NCBI GenBank assembly: GCA_964019135.1
Contig: OZ025250.1
Coordinates: 52,947,357-53,011,356 of the forward strand
Length of the DNA: 64,000 nucleotides
Direction: 5' to 3'
DNA from: Arenicola marina
Taxonomy: Eukaryota > Annelida > Polychaeta > Arenicolidae
Shown here: positions 11,670 through 23,600 of the stretch, one piece after another
Position numbering within the stretch: position 1 is the stretch's first letter
Layout: every line of letters starts with the position of its first letter
Notes under the pieces: generated by a model
The model's database searches: none
What the model saw: the letters and a program-made list of their open reading frames with translations, nothing else
What the model was told of the DNA's origin: nothing
Position numbers and translations under genes: made by a program

Positions 11670-14600
11670 GTAAATAGGCCAAAGGTCAAGGAGTCAGAAG
11701 TTAAAGGCCAAAGGTTATTGATCAAAGAGACTTAATTTCTGTAGACCAGTTTTAATGGTTATTATGTACGTCTAACGATGACATCATGATATTATTATAA
11801 CATATTATGTATTATTATATATTGAAAAATGAATATCTGTTAACGAAATTTACTTCTCATGAATCTAAAGACACTGTTGAAATCTATCGTCAAGGTTAGA
11901 TGGACTGGGGCCAACCATAAAGGTTAAAGACATAAGTTCCTTCTTCCATGCACATGTGAGAGGTGGGATGGGGGAGGGGGAGGGGAGGGGGGTAAGCCTG
12001 ACGGTTCATCTATTGAACTTTGACCCTGAGGAAGGTTGGTCTGAGATATTGGTGACATTTGGAGTGTGTTTGGCGGTCATTCACCAAAGTATGCAGCACG
12101 TCTTATGATGTGAACACTCGTCTTAGCGTGTACTCGCCCCGAGTATCTAAGACAAGTCGTCTTCGCAGCGCCATTTGTTCGGCCGCGACCCGTGTCCGAC
12201 CTTCAGTGTGCCTACAGCCGTTATAACGGCCCCGTGTCCGACCTTCAGTATGCGTACAGCCGTTATAACGGCCCCGTGTCCGACCTTCAGTGTGCGTACA
12301 GCCGTTATAACGGCCTCGTGTCCGACCTTCAGTGTGCGTACAGCCGTTATAACGGCCTCGTGTCCGACCTTCAGTGTGCGTACAGCCGTTATAACGGCCC
12401 CGTGTCCGACATTCAGTGTGCGTACAGCCGTTATAACGGCCCCGTGTCCGACCTTCAGTGTGCGTACAGCCGTTATAACGTTCCCGTGTCCGACCTTCAG
12501 TGTGCGTACAGCCGTTATAAACGGCTCCGTGTCCGACATTCAGTGTGCGTACAGCCGTTATAACGGCCCCGTGTCTGAACTTCAGTGTGCGTACAGCCGT
12601 TATAACGGCCCCGTGTCCTGCCTTCAGTGTGCGTACAGCCGTTATAACGGGCCTGTGTCCGACCTTCAGTGTGCGTACAGCCGTTATAACGGGCCTGTGT
12701 CCGACCTTCAGTGTGCGTACAGCCGTTATAACGGGCCTGGGTCCGACCTTCAGTGTGCGTACAGCCGTTATAAACGGGCCTGTGTCCGACCTTCAGTGTG
12801 CGTACAGCCGTTATAACGGGCCCGTGTCTGACCTTCAGTGTGCGTGCAGCCGTTATAACGGGCCCGTGTCCAACCTTCAGTGTACGTACAGCCATTATAA
12901 CGGCCCCGTGTCCGACCTTCAGTGTGCGTACAGCCGTTATAACGGCCCCGTGTCCGACCTTCAGTGTGCGTACAGCCGTTATAACGGGCCCCGTGTCCGA
13001 CCTTCAGTGTGCGTACAGCCGTTATAACGGGCCCGTGTCTGACCTTCAGTGTGCGTGCAGCCGTTATAACGGCCCCGTGTCCGACCTTCAGTGTGGGTAC
13101 AGCCGTTATAACGGCCCGTGTCCGACCTTCAGTGTGCGTACAGCCGTTATAACGGGCCTGTGTCCGACCTTCAGTGTGCGTACAGCCGTTATAACGGCCT
13201 CGTGTCCGACCTTCAGTGTGCGTACAGCCGTTATAACGGCCTCGTGTCCGACCTTCAGTGTGCGTACAGCCGTTATAACGGGCCTGTGTCCGACCTTCAG
13301 TGTGCGTACAGCCGTTATAACGGGCCTGTGTCCGACCTTCAGTGTGCCTACAGCCGTTATAACGGCCCCGTGTCCGACCTTCAGTGTGCGTACAGCCGTT
13401 ATAACGGCCCCGTGTCCGACCTTCAGTGTGCGTACAGCCGTTATAACGGGCCCGTTTCGGACCTTCAGTGTGCGTACAGCCGTTATAACGGCCCCGTGTC
13501 CAACCTTCAGTGTGCGTACAGCCGTTATAACGGGCCCGTTTCGGACCTTCAGTGTGCGTACAGCCGTTATAACGGCCCCGTGTCCGACCTTCAGTGTGCG
13601 TACAGCCGTTATAACGGCCCCGTGTCTGACCTTCAGTGTGCGTACAGCCGTTATAACGGGCCCGTTTCGGAACTTCAGTGTGCGTACAGCAGTTATAACG
13701 GGCCCGTGTCTGACCTTCAGTGTGCGTACAGCCGTTATAACGGCCCCGTGTCCGACCTTCAGTGTGCGTACAGCCGTTATAACGGGCCCGTTTCGGACCT
13801 TCAGTGTGCGTACAGCCGTTATAACGGGCCCGTGTCTGACCTTCAGTGTGCGTACAGCCGTTATAACGGCCCCATGTCCGACCTTCAGTGTGCGTACAGC
13901 CGTTATAACGGGCCTGTGTCCGACCTTCAGTGTGCGTACAGCCGTAATAACGGGCCCGTGTCTGACCTTCAGTGTGCGTACAGCCGTTATAACGGCCCCA
14001 TGTCCGACCTTCAGTGTGCGTACAGCCGTTATAACGGGCCTGTGTCCGACCTTCAGTGTGCGTACAGCCGTTATAACGGGCCTGTGTCCGACCTTCAGTG
14101 TGCGTACAGCCGTTCAAACCGTGCAGAATATCGCAGAAGACTTTAATATCAACCTTTCCTGACCCCCCCCCCCCCCACCCCTCCACCCGCCATCACCACC
14201 CCGCGCCCACTCTAATGGTTCTCCTAGATCGACATCGGGGTGTATAGGGGTAAAATGGAAGGCAGGGACAGTGGTGGGTTGGGGGTGCGTGAGGGGGAGG
14301 GGGGGGGGGGGGGAGGTGCGGAGCCAGAGGCGCTTCTTCGATCCGTAAGTTATTAGGCTAAGGTAGGAAAAGGTAACAGCACACTGCGAAAGGCAGCCAT
14401 GCAGGGTGGGGGGGGGGTCGAAAGCTCGCATTCAGGGTCGGGAATACAAGTTGCAATTTAAAGAGATGGCCAAGGATGAAGGTGGCGGTGGGGGGTGGGG
14501 GTGGTGGTGGCGGTGGGGTTGGTGGGTGGGGGTGGCGGTGGGGGTGGTGGGACGTATATGGACACTTGTGGTGTCTGGCGGCGAGTGGCTTATTAACATA

Positions 14601-17600
14601 TGATATGATATGTTACTTTGACCCCGAGACATTTGTTCAGAGCCCTCCGCCCCAGGGGTCACGTGACTGGAGCTAGGTGGCAAATACATGTTCCCCTTGG
14701 TAACGACGAAGTCTTGTGAGGATGGGGGAGGCTGTAGTGGGGGGGGGGGGCGTAGAGCTATAGATGGGTAAAGCCGTACACTACCATAAAATGAATTTAC
14801 CCCTTCCAACGTTACTCATCATCCCCACCCACCCTCCTCATCACCGGCCCCCCGCGCCCCGCCCTGGTTTGCAGATTACAGTTGCTGTACTGTACTGTGT
14901 CTCTCCTCATGCCACACCTTAACCCATCCCACCTTACCTCCTCACCCCGCCACTCCGTCCTACCATACCCCACGGGCTTACCCCCACCTACCCAACCATC
15001 ATGCCACAACCATCCAACAAACAACTTACCCCCACCTCATTCCACCTCCTTACCCCGCTAACCCGCCTTGCCCCCATCGCACCCCTATCCCGCCGTACCC
15101 CACCACAACCCGAAGCCATATCCCTCCCCGGCCAACCCGCCCTGCTCTACCCCCCGCCCCCCCTCCACACACACGCTGTCCCCCCCCCCCCAACCCCTCC
15201 CTGCCTCCATCGACCTACCACCTGTCCACAGAATTGACACCTAAATGTTTGCCATTACTGACCCCCTCCTCTCAAGTTACCAGCCATTTCACAAATCGAT
15301 AGCTCTACTCCAATCTCCGAAGCATCTCCAAAACAAATACCCCAAAACACATTTCTCATGTCCAAGCATTATCAATAGACATAACTGTAGGCGTGGTATG
15401 GTATATCTCTAGCATTGGGCGTCCTGGGCGGTGTGGCCACAGGGGGTCGAATGTTAGAGGACAGACTGGCGAGGGTACAGCAAGGTAAATAGATAAGTCC
15501 CAGTTATTTGAGGTCAGCGTTTGGTCTGATGAGGTCAGCGCCCTGAATATTTCATTGGCTCCGCTCTTTGTAAAAGGAAGCGTTGATGGAGTGGAAGTGT
15601 CTAAGTCCACTTAATTCGTGTCTAAATGGCCTCGGGCTTTTTCTTCAGTTATTTCAACGCACAGGTAGGCCGTACAGGGGGTGGGGAGGGAGTGGGTGAC
15701 AGGGTGAGCGGATCAAGGGGGTGGGGGGGATCAAGATCTGCATGGAGGGGGCCGCGGGGTCAAATTGTGCTCCCTAACATGTGGGTTAGTCAGGGGCGTG
15801 TGCAGGAATTCTTGAAGGGGGGGGGGGGGGGGTGACAATAAATTGTTACACAAAAACATGAAAAAACGCGTCTAAAAGCCTGAGACGTAGGTGGCCGCGG
15901 TGCACGGAATTTGAAGGTGGGGGGGTAAGGAGTAAGATATATCTTAGGGTCTGAAAGGGAAGTGGGGGTGGGGCATGTGCCCACTGTGCCTGCCCCCCCC
16001 CCCTAGACACGTCCATATTAGTGGTATAATGACTCACCTTCATGGAAGGTTCGAGAGCCCCGCTGTGGCCGTGTCTGTGTGGTCGCTGGATAAAGATCCC
16101 ATGTCTTTCTTCGTAAAGAGTAAGGGGTTACCCCCGGGGACATGGCTCCACTCTCCCTTACTTCCCCCATTGACGCGATATAACCATAATTGGTTAAAGC
16201 CTCCTGAATATATAACCAACACCCCCCCCCCCCCCCACCCACACACACACACACGTTTCGACACTGCATGGAATAGCATTATGAACAAACGCTCTAAAGA
16301 AGCAAGTCGTGAAATAAATATCAAACACTCGACTTATTCCTTCACAATGGTTCGGGGTTCGATGTGTTTGTCCAGGCTACGGATCATGTGGCTAATGGTA
16401 TGCAACTTAAATGGAGCTTGGCACTGAGCCTGAGATGATCAATATTGTGATAAGGAGGAAACTCACTCTCCTATGGCACTGTCCCGCCGCTAGATGGCGA
16501 CACTGAACCACCCTGGGGTGTGTGGCCCATGCATCATCAATCCCTGGTAACCGAGAGTGGTTGGCACATTGAGGGCAGACTGGAGTACAAGTTACACATA
16601 TCATATGCTGTCGACCCCACCAAAAAGTCCTTGACATTCGGTATGTGACCTTGACCTTGACCTTGACCTTGATGGGATGAGCGGTCGCCGAGGAACGCGC
16701 GCGTTTAACGTCGGCTTAAACATTTGCGTCAAGGATCGAGACGTGAAGTACTATATTTAAATTTGTAATTTATATTTTGCATATTTTGTTTGAAATCTGA
16801 TTTGATATGTATTGTGGATCGAACTATAGAGACGTGTAAGTCACGCAATTCGTACCCGTCCAGCAATCGCCATCTTGTGAAAGCGATAATAGGGGTCTGG
16901 AAGAGGACATGGCGACACGCGACACAGGCATAGTTAATAAATCGACATTGACCCCCAAATTCCGACACTGAGGATGTGAAAAAGCGACATCGACACAGAT
17001 TGTGGCTTTTTAGAGAAATAACGGCATTGAACTTAGCCCAAAAGCGACACGGAACGTCGTGAAAAACCGACATTCGACACCGACAATTTTGAAAAGTCGA
17101 CACTGGACACTGGAACCCTAATTATAATAGGTTCGCTTCTATTCCTATGCCACCATCTTTGTTTGTATGCTATATGTGTCCTCCCCCCAGAACTAGAGAC
17201 CACCTCCGTGGAAACATACCTATGGTATTACCGAAAACATATGAAGGACATGGTGGGTGCGGGTGATGGAGGGTGGTAGAGAGAGGAGGGGGGATGTTTG
17301 TTTCTCATTATTCAATAGACTTCCTACCGCTGCTGTTTGTCAGTAGTGATGCTGGTTCTACTGTGCGCTCTCTATTCAGACCACACAACTGTATCAACAT
17401 ATCATTTCAAACCAAAACTACTTTTCCTGCGTTTTCTTAGGGACGCCATGTTGACCCAGTTACCGCAGTCTTTGTCCCGTCCTGGCGGAGTTTTTGTCGC
17501 CCGTTATAGCCCTTGAAAGTATCTCCCAAAGTGTGTGTTTATACAAACCTGGCCAAAGGGAGGAGTCGTTCTCACGGGAGGGTGCTGGAAGGAGTTACAT

Positions 17601-20600
17601 ACGGGATTGCTTCACATTTGTTTGCTGCCGTGCGCGTTGTGGCCAAGTTGCCAGACTGGAACATTTAAGGCCGCTACAAAAAGGTGTTTGTTTCTCATCG
17701 GTTTCGAGCATAAAACCATATGAGTTGTCCACGGCTGTCAATTTGTGGATGTCACGGGTTTCCAATGTTGTCATTCCAACCCGCACCACAGTCGCACCCC
17801 ACCCGGTATGTTGTTATACCCAACGCCACACCCACTCTCTTATACCTAACACTCCATTCTGTTGTACCTCACTCCACACCCCAATCTGTTATACTCCACA
17901 CCCCAATCTGTTATGCCACACACCCCAATCTGTTATACCCCACGCCCCCCTCTGTTATACCCCACGCCCCAATCTGTTATACCCCACACCCTAATCTGTT
18001 ATACCCCACGCCCCACTCTGTTATACCCCACGCCCCAATCTGTTATACCCCACACCCTAATCTGTTATACCCCACACCCCAATCTGTTATACACCACATC
18101 CCAATCTGTTATACCACACACTCCAATCTGTTATACCACACACCCCAATCTGTTATACCCCACGCCCCAATCTGTTATACCACACACCCAATCTGTTATA
18201 CCCCACAACCCAATCTGTTATACCCACACCCTGATCTGTTATACCCCACATCCCAATCTGTTATGCCCCACACCCCAATCTGTTATACCCCACACCCCAA
18301 TCTGTTATAACCCAAACCCCAATCTGTTATACCACACACCCCAATCTGTTATACCCCGCACCCAAATCTGTTATACCCCACACCCCAATCTGTTATACCC
18401 CACACCTTAATCTGTTATACCCCGCACCACACTGCATTCACCCCCCCCCCCCACCCCTCCCCACATACATAGCCAGACAACCACACCACCCACTACCTTG
18501 ACCACCCACCCACCATACATTCCACAGAAGAATTTGCTCCCAACAAACTTTCTTCGGTTCTCACTCGGAATCCTGCTCTTTTCCATCCTTCAGGAGCTCA
18601 TCCAGAACGCAGAAGATGCGGGCGCCAAGGAGGTCAAATTCCTGTTCGACCGCCACACGTATCCCAAGGACCCCCGCTTCCTCCACCACCCCGGCATGGC
18701 TAAATTCCAGGTAGGCATCTGGATCACCCGGACAACTCATCCGGATATCAGAGATCCAGATCAGACGCGGACGCTGTTTTTAGATCCAGAACTGCTAGTA
18801 AATCAGTGGGATTAATTGGGGTGAACAGTCACACTTCGGTATTTAGTTATATATAATATAATCTGGATATACTCTATATTAACATTTCGTTTGGCTGGCC
18901 GCCCTGATAGTACCATGAAAGTACCACGTCTGGAATAAGTGTCTCTGGATCTACCTGTGCGCCAGGATTCCGCAGGTAATGTTAAAATGTGGACCTGCGA
19001 AGCATCCGTCATTCTGGAAATCTGGAATCCAGACGTTGGTCGGTAGCTGGTCTATAAATTCCCGCTTATATATAATATATATAATACTGTCGATCATATA
19101 CCGGTAGTCACGTTTTATACATTAATTTGATATACTTACCACATTTTCTATTAATATGTATGTAAAAATGTGCCCCTCGAGTGGCGATAGAAATATGTTG
19201 TCGTTGATTTTATAATGTGAGTTTATACACAAATGAGATGTGCATTTCTGTACAAATCTACTTCTGAATTTGGCAATTTTAATTAAAACTCCTCGTAAAT
19301 AACAGTGTAAAATATATGCATTTTCGCACTATGTAATTATGTCTATTTAAACGATCGTGTACATAAATTGATGCTCAAATGTTGGCACGCTGTATGAACC
19401 GTGACGTCACCACATCATCACGTGCTCTTGCGTCATTACGTCACACACCTTGGATAATGCCCGTGACGTCATTGTTTCCATAGGGACCAGCCCTGTATGC
19501 TTACAACGACGGTCTCTTTGACGAAGATGACTGGAAAGGAATTCGCATGCTTTCGCAGAGCATCAAACAAAGTGATCCCTTGAAAGTTGGTTATTTCGGA
19601 CTTGGCTTCAAGTCAGTCTTCCACGTAACAGGTAATAATAAGTCTGTATAATTTGGCAACTGTTTTGCTATAGACATTTCTATTTTGTTCAAATTGTATA
19701 CAGATGTAAATTTGTTATACAGTATAAATTTGTTATACAAATGTAAATTTGTTATACAAATGCAAATTTGTTATACAAATATCGATTTGTTATACAAATA
19801 TCGATTTGTTATACAAATATCAATTTGTTATACAAATGTTACAATTTTATACAATGTAAACATGTTTTTTATACAAGGTTAAAATGTTATACAAATGTTA
19901 AAATTGTATATGTTTGTGCATAAATTTTAGAATAACATGTTGAATGTGGTGGCACTTTATATATTTGTCAAAGTATACTAATATTAAAATATTACACAAA
20001 TGTCGACCTATAACATAAATGCAAATGTTACAATCTTTTTGTTACAATTTATATTTATACTGTGTAGTTACATATATACTGTCCACGGGAGCCTCCCCAG
20101 CTCCCAGTTGGTAAGCAGGCTCACATGTAGATCAACAAGTCGTGGGTTCGAGGCCTGGCACCTAACATAATTTTATTGTCCCCCGAAAGGTCCGATTTAG
20201 CCTTCATATGCACCTAATGCTTAAAATATTTACCTTTTTGCAATCTACGAACTTTATTCTTAATCCCGGCGCTTTTCTGAAGTGGACTGCCGACAAAATC
20301 TGCTAAGGTGTGAAAATAAACCATGTACGGCAGTTCCGTTTGCGTACGCCGCCATGCTTGTTTTCTACATCGAAAAGTGTTGTGCGATTCGAAACTAAAA
20401 AGCTAAAAAGCTGCCTGAAAACACTGCCTGAAAACACCAGCATTTTCTTTATATCCGCAGACATGCCTTTCATCATGAGTGGGGAGAGAGTGGGTGTCAT
20501 TGATCCCCACCAGAAGTTCTTTCCCACCTCTTCCTTCGCCTGGAACATGGGACGACGCTCCGACCTGCTCCAGAACTTCCCGCACCAGTTCGCGCCGTTC

Positions 20601-23600
20601 CTGGGCGTCTTCGACTGCACCGAAGAGTGTTTCAACCAAGACGGCTACTACAATGGCACCTTGTTTCGGTTTCCACTGCGGACCCAGCCTTCCCTCTTGT
20701 CGGATACTCTGTACTCCAGCGAGAGGGTCGACAACCTGTTCGACACATTCAAGAGAGATGCTCACTTAATGTTGATATTCCTGCTTCATTTGGAGAGCGT
20801 GGAACTGTACAAGAGAGATGGCAAGTCCTTGACCCCCAGACTGGCGTACAGGGTCAAGGTCAGCGATGATTGCCTGTACGAGGTGAGGCAGCGGCGGATG
20901 GAATTCGCCAATCAGACTCGCTCCAATACCCGACCAGAGCGCCCGCTGTTCACTACCTATCCCATTGAGATTGAAGTGACGGAGTGCGAAGGGAAGGAGG
21001 AAGTAATCAGACGCTATAAATGGCTCGTGACGCATTACTACAGCGGGAGCCAAGTGTCCGCCATCTTTAGACGCTTGCACCGGGACACCGATCTCAGCTA
21101 CCCGCCCTGGGTGGGCACGGCCATGCCGCTAGAGGGCTCTTACCAGCCCGAACCGACGGAGAGCGCCCCCGAGCGGGAGAATGACAACAACGGCGTTTCC
21201 GGTGACGACGGCCACGTGTTTTGTTTCCTACCCCTGCCGGAAGAGGGCAACACCAGGACGGGACTTCCGGTGCACGTCAACGGCTTTTTCGCCTTGAACA
21301 AAACCGGAAGTACATCAAGTGGCCCAGTTCCGGTTACCAGTCCCGCGACGAGTTGATGGACAAGCGGTTGCTATGGAACCAGTGCATGTTGCGCGAGGCC
21401 CTGCCCAAGGCCTACACCCAGATGATCCTGGCGGCCATTCAGCGCCACGCCATGGGGGAGGACCCCAGCATCACCGTCCAGACCATCTACCGGGCCTTCC
21501 CGAACTTCCACAAGGTCGACCGCAAGTGGGACGCCATCTTGCCGTCCATGTTCGCCGAGCTGCTCCGGAATCCAGTCGTGTACACCAGCGCCGGGGGCGG
21601 CCGCTGGATCGAGTCCCGAGCGGCCATCTTTAACACGCTGGAGGAGTCCAACGACGCCAAGGATATCATCACGGAAGTGCTCAGCGCCAGTGACGTCAAA
21701 CTGGCGGACGTGCCGCCCCACGTCCTCTACGCGCTACGTCACTGCTGCGCGATGAACATGGGACGCGTGACGCCACAGGTCGTCGCGTCGGCGTACCGCA
21801 GCACGCAGTACGCCATCACCATCAGCTGGGACGCCAAGATCAAGCTGCTGCGCTACTTCCTCAAAGAGAACAAGGTCGACCTCCTGGACGGCCTTGAACT
21901 CTTGCCCTTGGCCAATGGCGGCTTTCACACGTTCTTCTACAACCCGCGCCGCGCCGACCGCGCCATCTACATGCTGCCGCCGGAACTCTCCCTCGATGTA
22001 CTTCCGGGAGCCGGGGATGACCTGCTCGACAATGACCTTGACAATGACGTCAAGCAGATGCTGGTCCGGGCCTCGAGTCGAGGTAGGTCAAGGCCGCCGA
22101 CTGATGGTGGTAATCAGTCATAAGATATTGTATGGGGCCGGGTAAGAAGGGTGGTGGGGGGGTGGGGGGAGGTGCTGTGCTGTGTTTTAGGGGGCGGCGG
22201 GGGTGGGGGCGTAGGACTTGTGCAAGGGACAGGCTTCGAAACAGCCTTTGGACCCCGTGTTATTAAAACTGGTAATTTTTGGCCATCGTTTCATCAAGAA
22301 ACAGAAACGGTTTCACGGTGGAACCGAACAAAAACGCTGGTGATGGAAGTATTATTTAGTTCTTAGTATTCTTATCATTATAGTTGGAATTGGTAGTGAT
22401 ATTAGTGGAGTAATGTAGAATAGATCCCTCCGTCTACTAAGTCACATTTTTGTTACCTTTGTTTATCCGGTTGGTCTATAAATTATTGCCTGGGCAGTTG
22501 TAATCATCTTGGTGTACATTCGTATTGTTCTACTCACCGTGGTAGACAGTACTCCGATACAGACCGAGATATGTTCATTTTAGTTATGGAACCAAATATG
22601 CTGGTAAAGACACAAGTGAGCGCTATGTGAGCGATTCCAAAAAAATGTTAATTTATTTTCGTATACATGTAGTATAAATTAATGATTTTCGTGTCATTAG
22701 GAGATGAGAATGAATTTTATGTCTATTAGCATTAGCACATTATTAATACTTCGGGATGGGCGATGTCTCAGTTATTAGCAAAACAAGTCTGTGCAAAACC
22801 AAAAGAGCTATTAAATTAGGCCTACAACAAAAAGTCGTAACTACCATTGAATCGTCTTACGCATATGGTCGCTTTGTAAACCATTTTTTTTGCAAACTCT
22901 TTGTAAACCATTGATTACGTAACGTTAGTTTTCATGATGTATGCGCGTTTTCTCATATTTCCGGTCTGTTGTTGCGGTCCCCTCGGGCGAATTAAATCAA
23001 TCGGTGACGTTTTTGTTTCGTTGCGATAACGCTCCACGGCTCACTTGCCAGCTGGTTGCATCTCTTTCGTCGCGTGACTCTCGTACGACTCTCGTGTGAC
23101 CGCGGCACCTGTGGCTCTGTGCCTATGCCGCTCTTATCTACCGGCGACAAGCCATTCCCAGCCACACGACACGGAGAGCAATAACCATTATCAGCAGTTA
23201 TGACTAGACCAGGACCGAACTCACTCTGCCCCCCCCCCCCCACCCCCCACCACCCCATCCCTCCATCCCCCTCCCATTTCTCATTCATACGCCCCCACCC
23301 CCACGCCTCCTCTTCCATGCATGCATACGCATCCTACCTCTCATCACCCACACACACCTTCAAACTGCACGATCAATGATATTGATGGGTCTCCAGCAAT
23401 TTGCTGCCTGAAGCAACTGGTTCACCCGCCGGCGGCAGAGAGGCAACCGTTTAGTTCAATGTGTCTACCACGCTTACTGCATGAATGAACGAATGAATGA
23501 ACAAATGTATCAATGAATGGCAACCATTTTGAAACAGGGTCTAATTGTTTAGTGTCTTGACGCCCACGTCGCGTGCAAGTCGCAACCCTGGCAACGGGAC

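Larger units (their letters stand above)
11670..18593 (+). other. SACS: Sacsin intron 1 (6.9 kb)
   Basis: It starts GTAAAT and ends CCATCCTTCAG. It holds the 42-bp dyad array (12188-14113), C-rich and G-rich low-complexity tracts (14160-14760 and 14820-15235), an inverted-repeat element with poly-G (15794-16013), a truncated SINE (16049-16223), four direct TGACCT repeats (16646-16669), a GACAC-rich dispersed repeat (16890-17120) and the 22-bp array (17805-18430). I see no other coding exon. Confidence 0.8.
19632..20460 (+). other. SACS: Sacsin intron 3 (0.83 kb) with 19-bp array and a tRNA-like fragment
   Basis: This intron contains the TTTGTTATAC array (19697-19920) and a tRNA-like SINE head (20088-20165). 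It ends TTATATCCGCAG. No other gene is visible. Confidence 0.75.

Noticed and set aside
12768-14186. Long overlapping open frames on both strands (over 450 codons)
   Set aside because: They lie entirely in the 42-bp array; the unit is a multiple of three and lacks stops in several frames, so the proteins are only 14-residue repeats.
17494-18410. Open frames of 160-196 codons
   Set aside because: They are products of the 22-bp array with shifting frames.
22083-22145. Continuation of sacsin exon 4 past 22082
   Set aside because: The continuation GRSRPPTDGGNQS reaches a stop, while splicing at GTAGGT joins in phase to GYTQLRPLNP, which matches the family.
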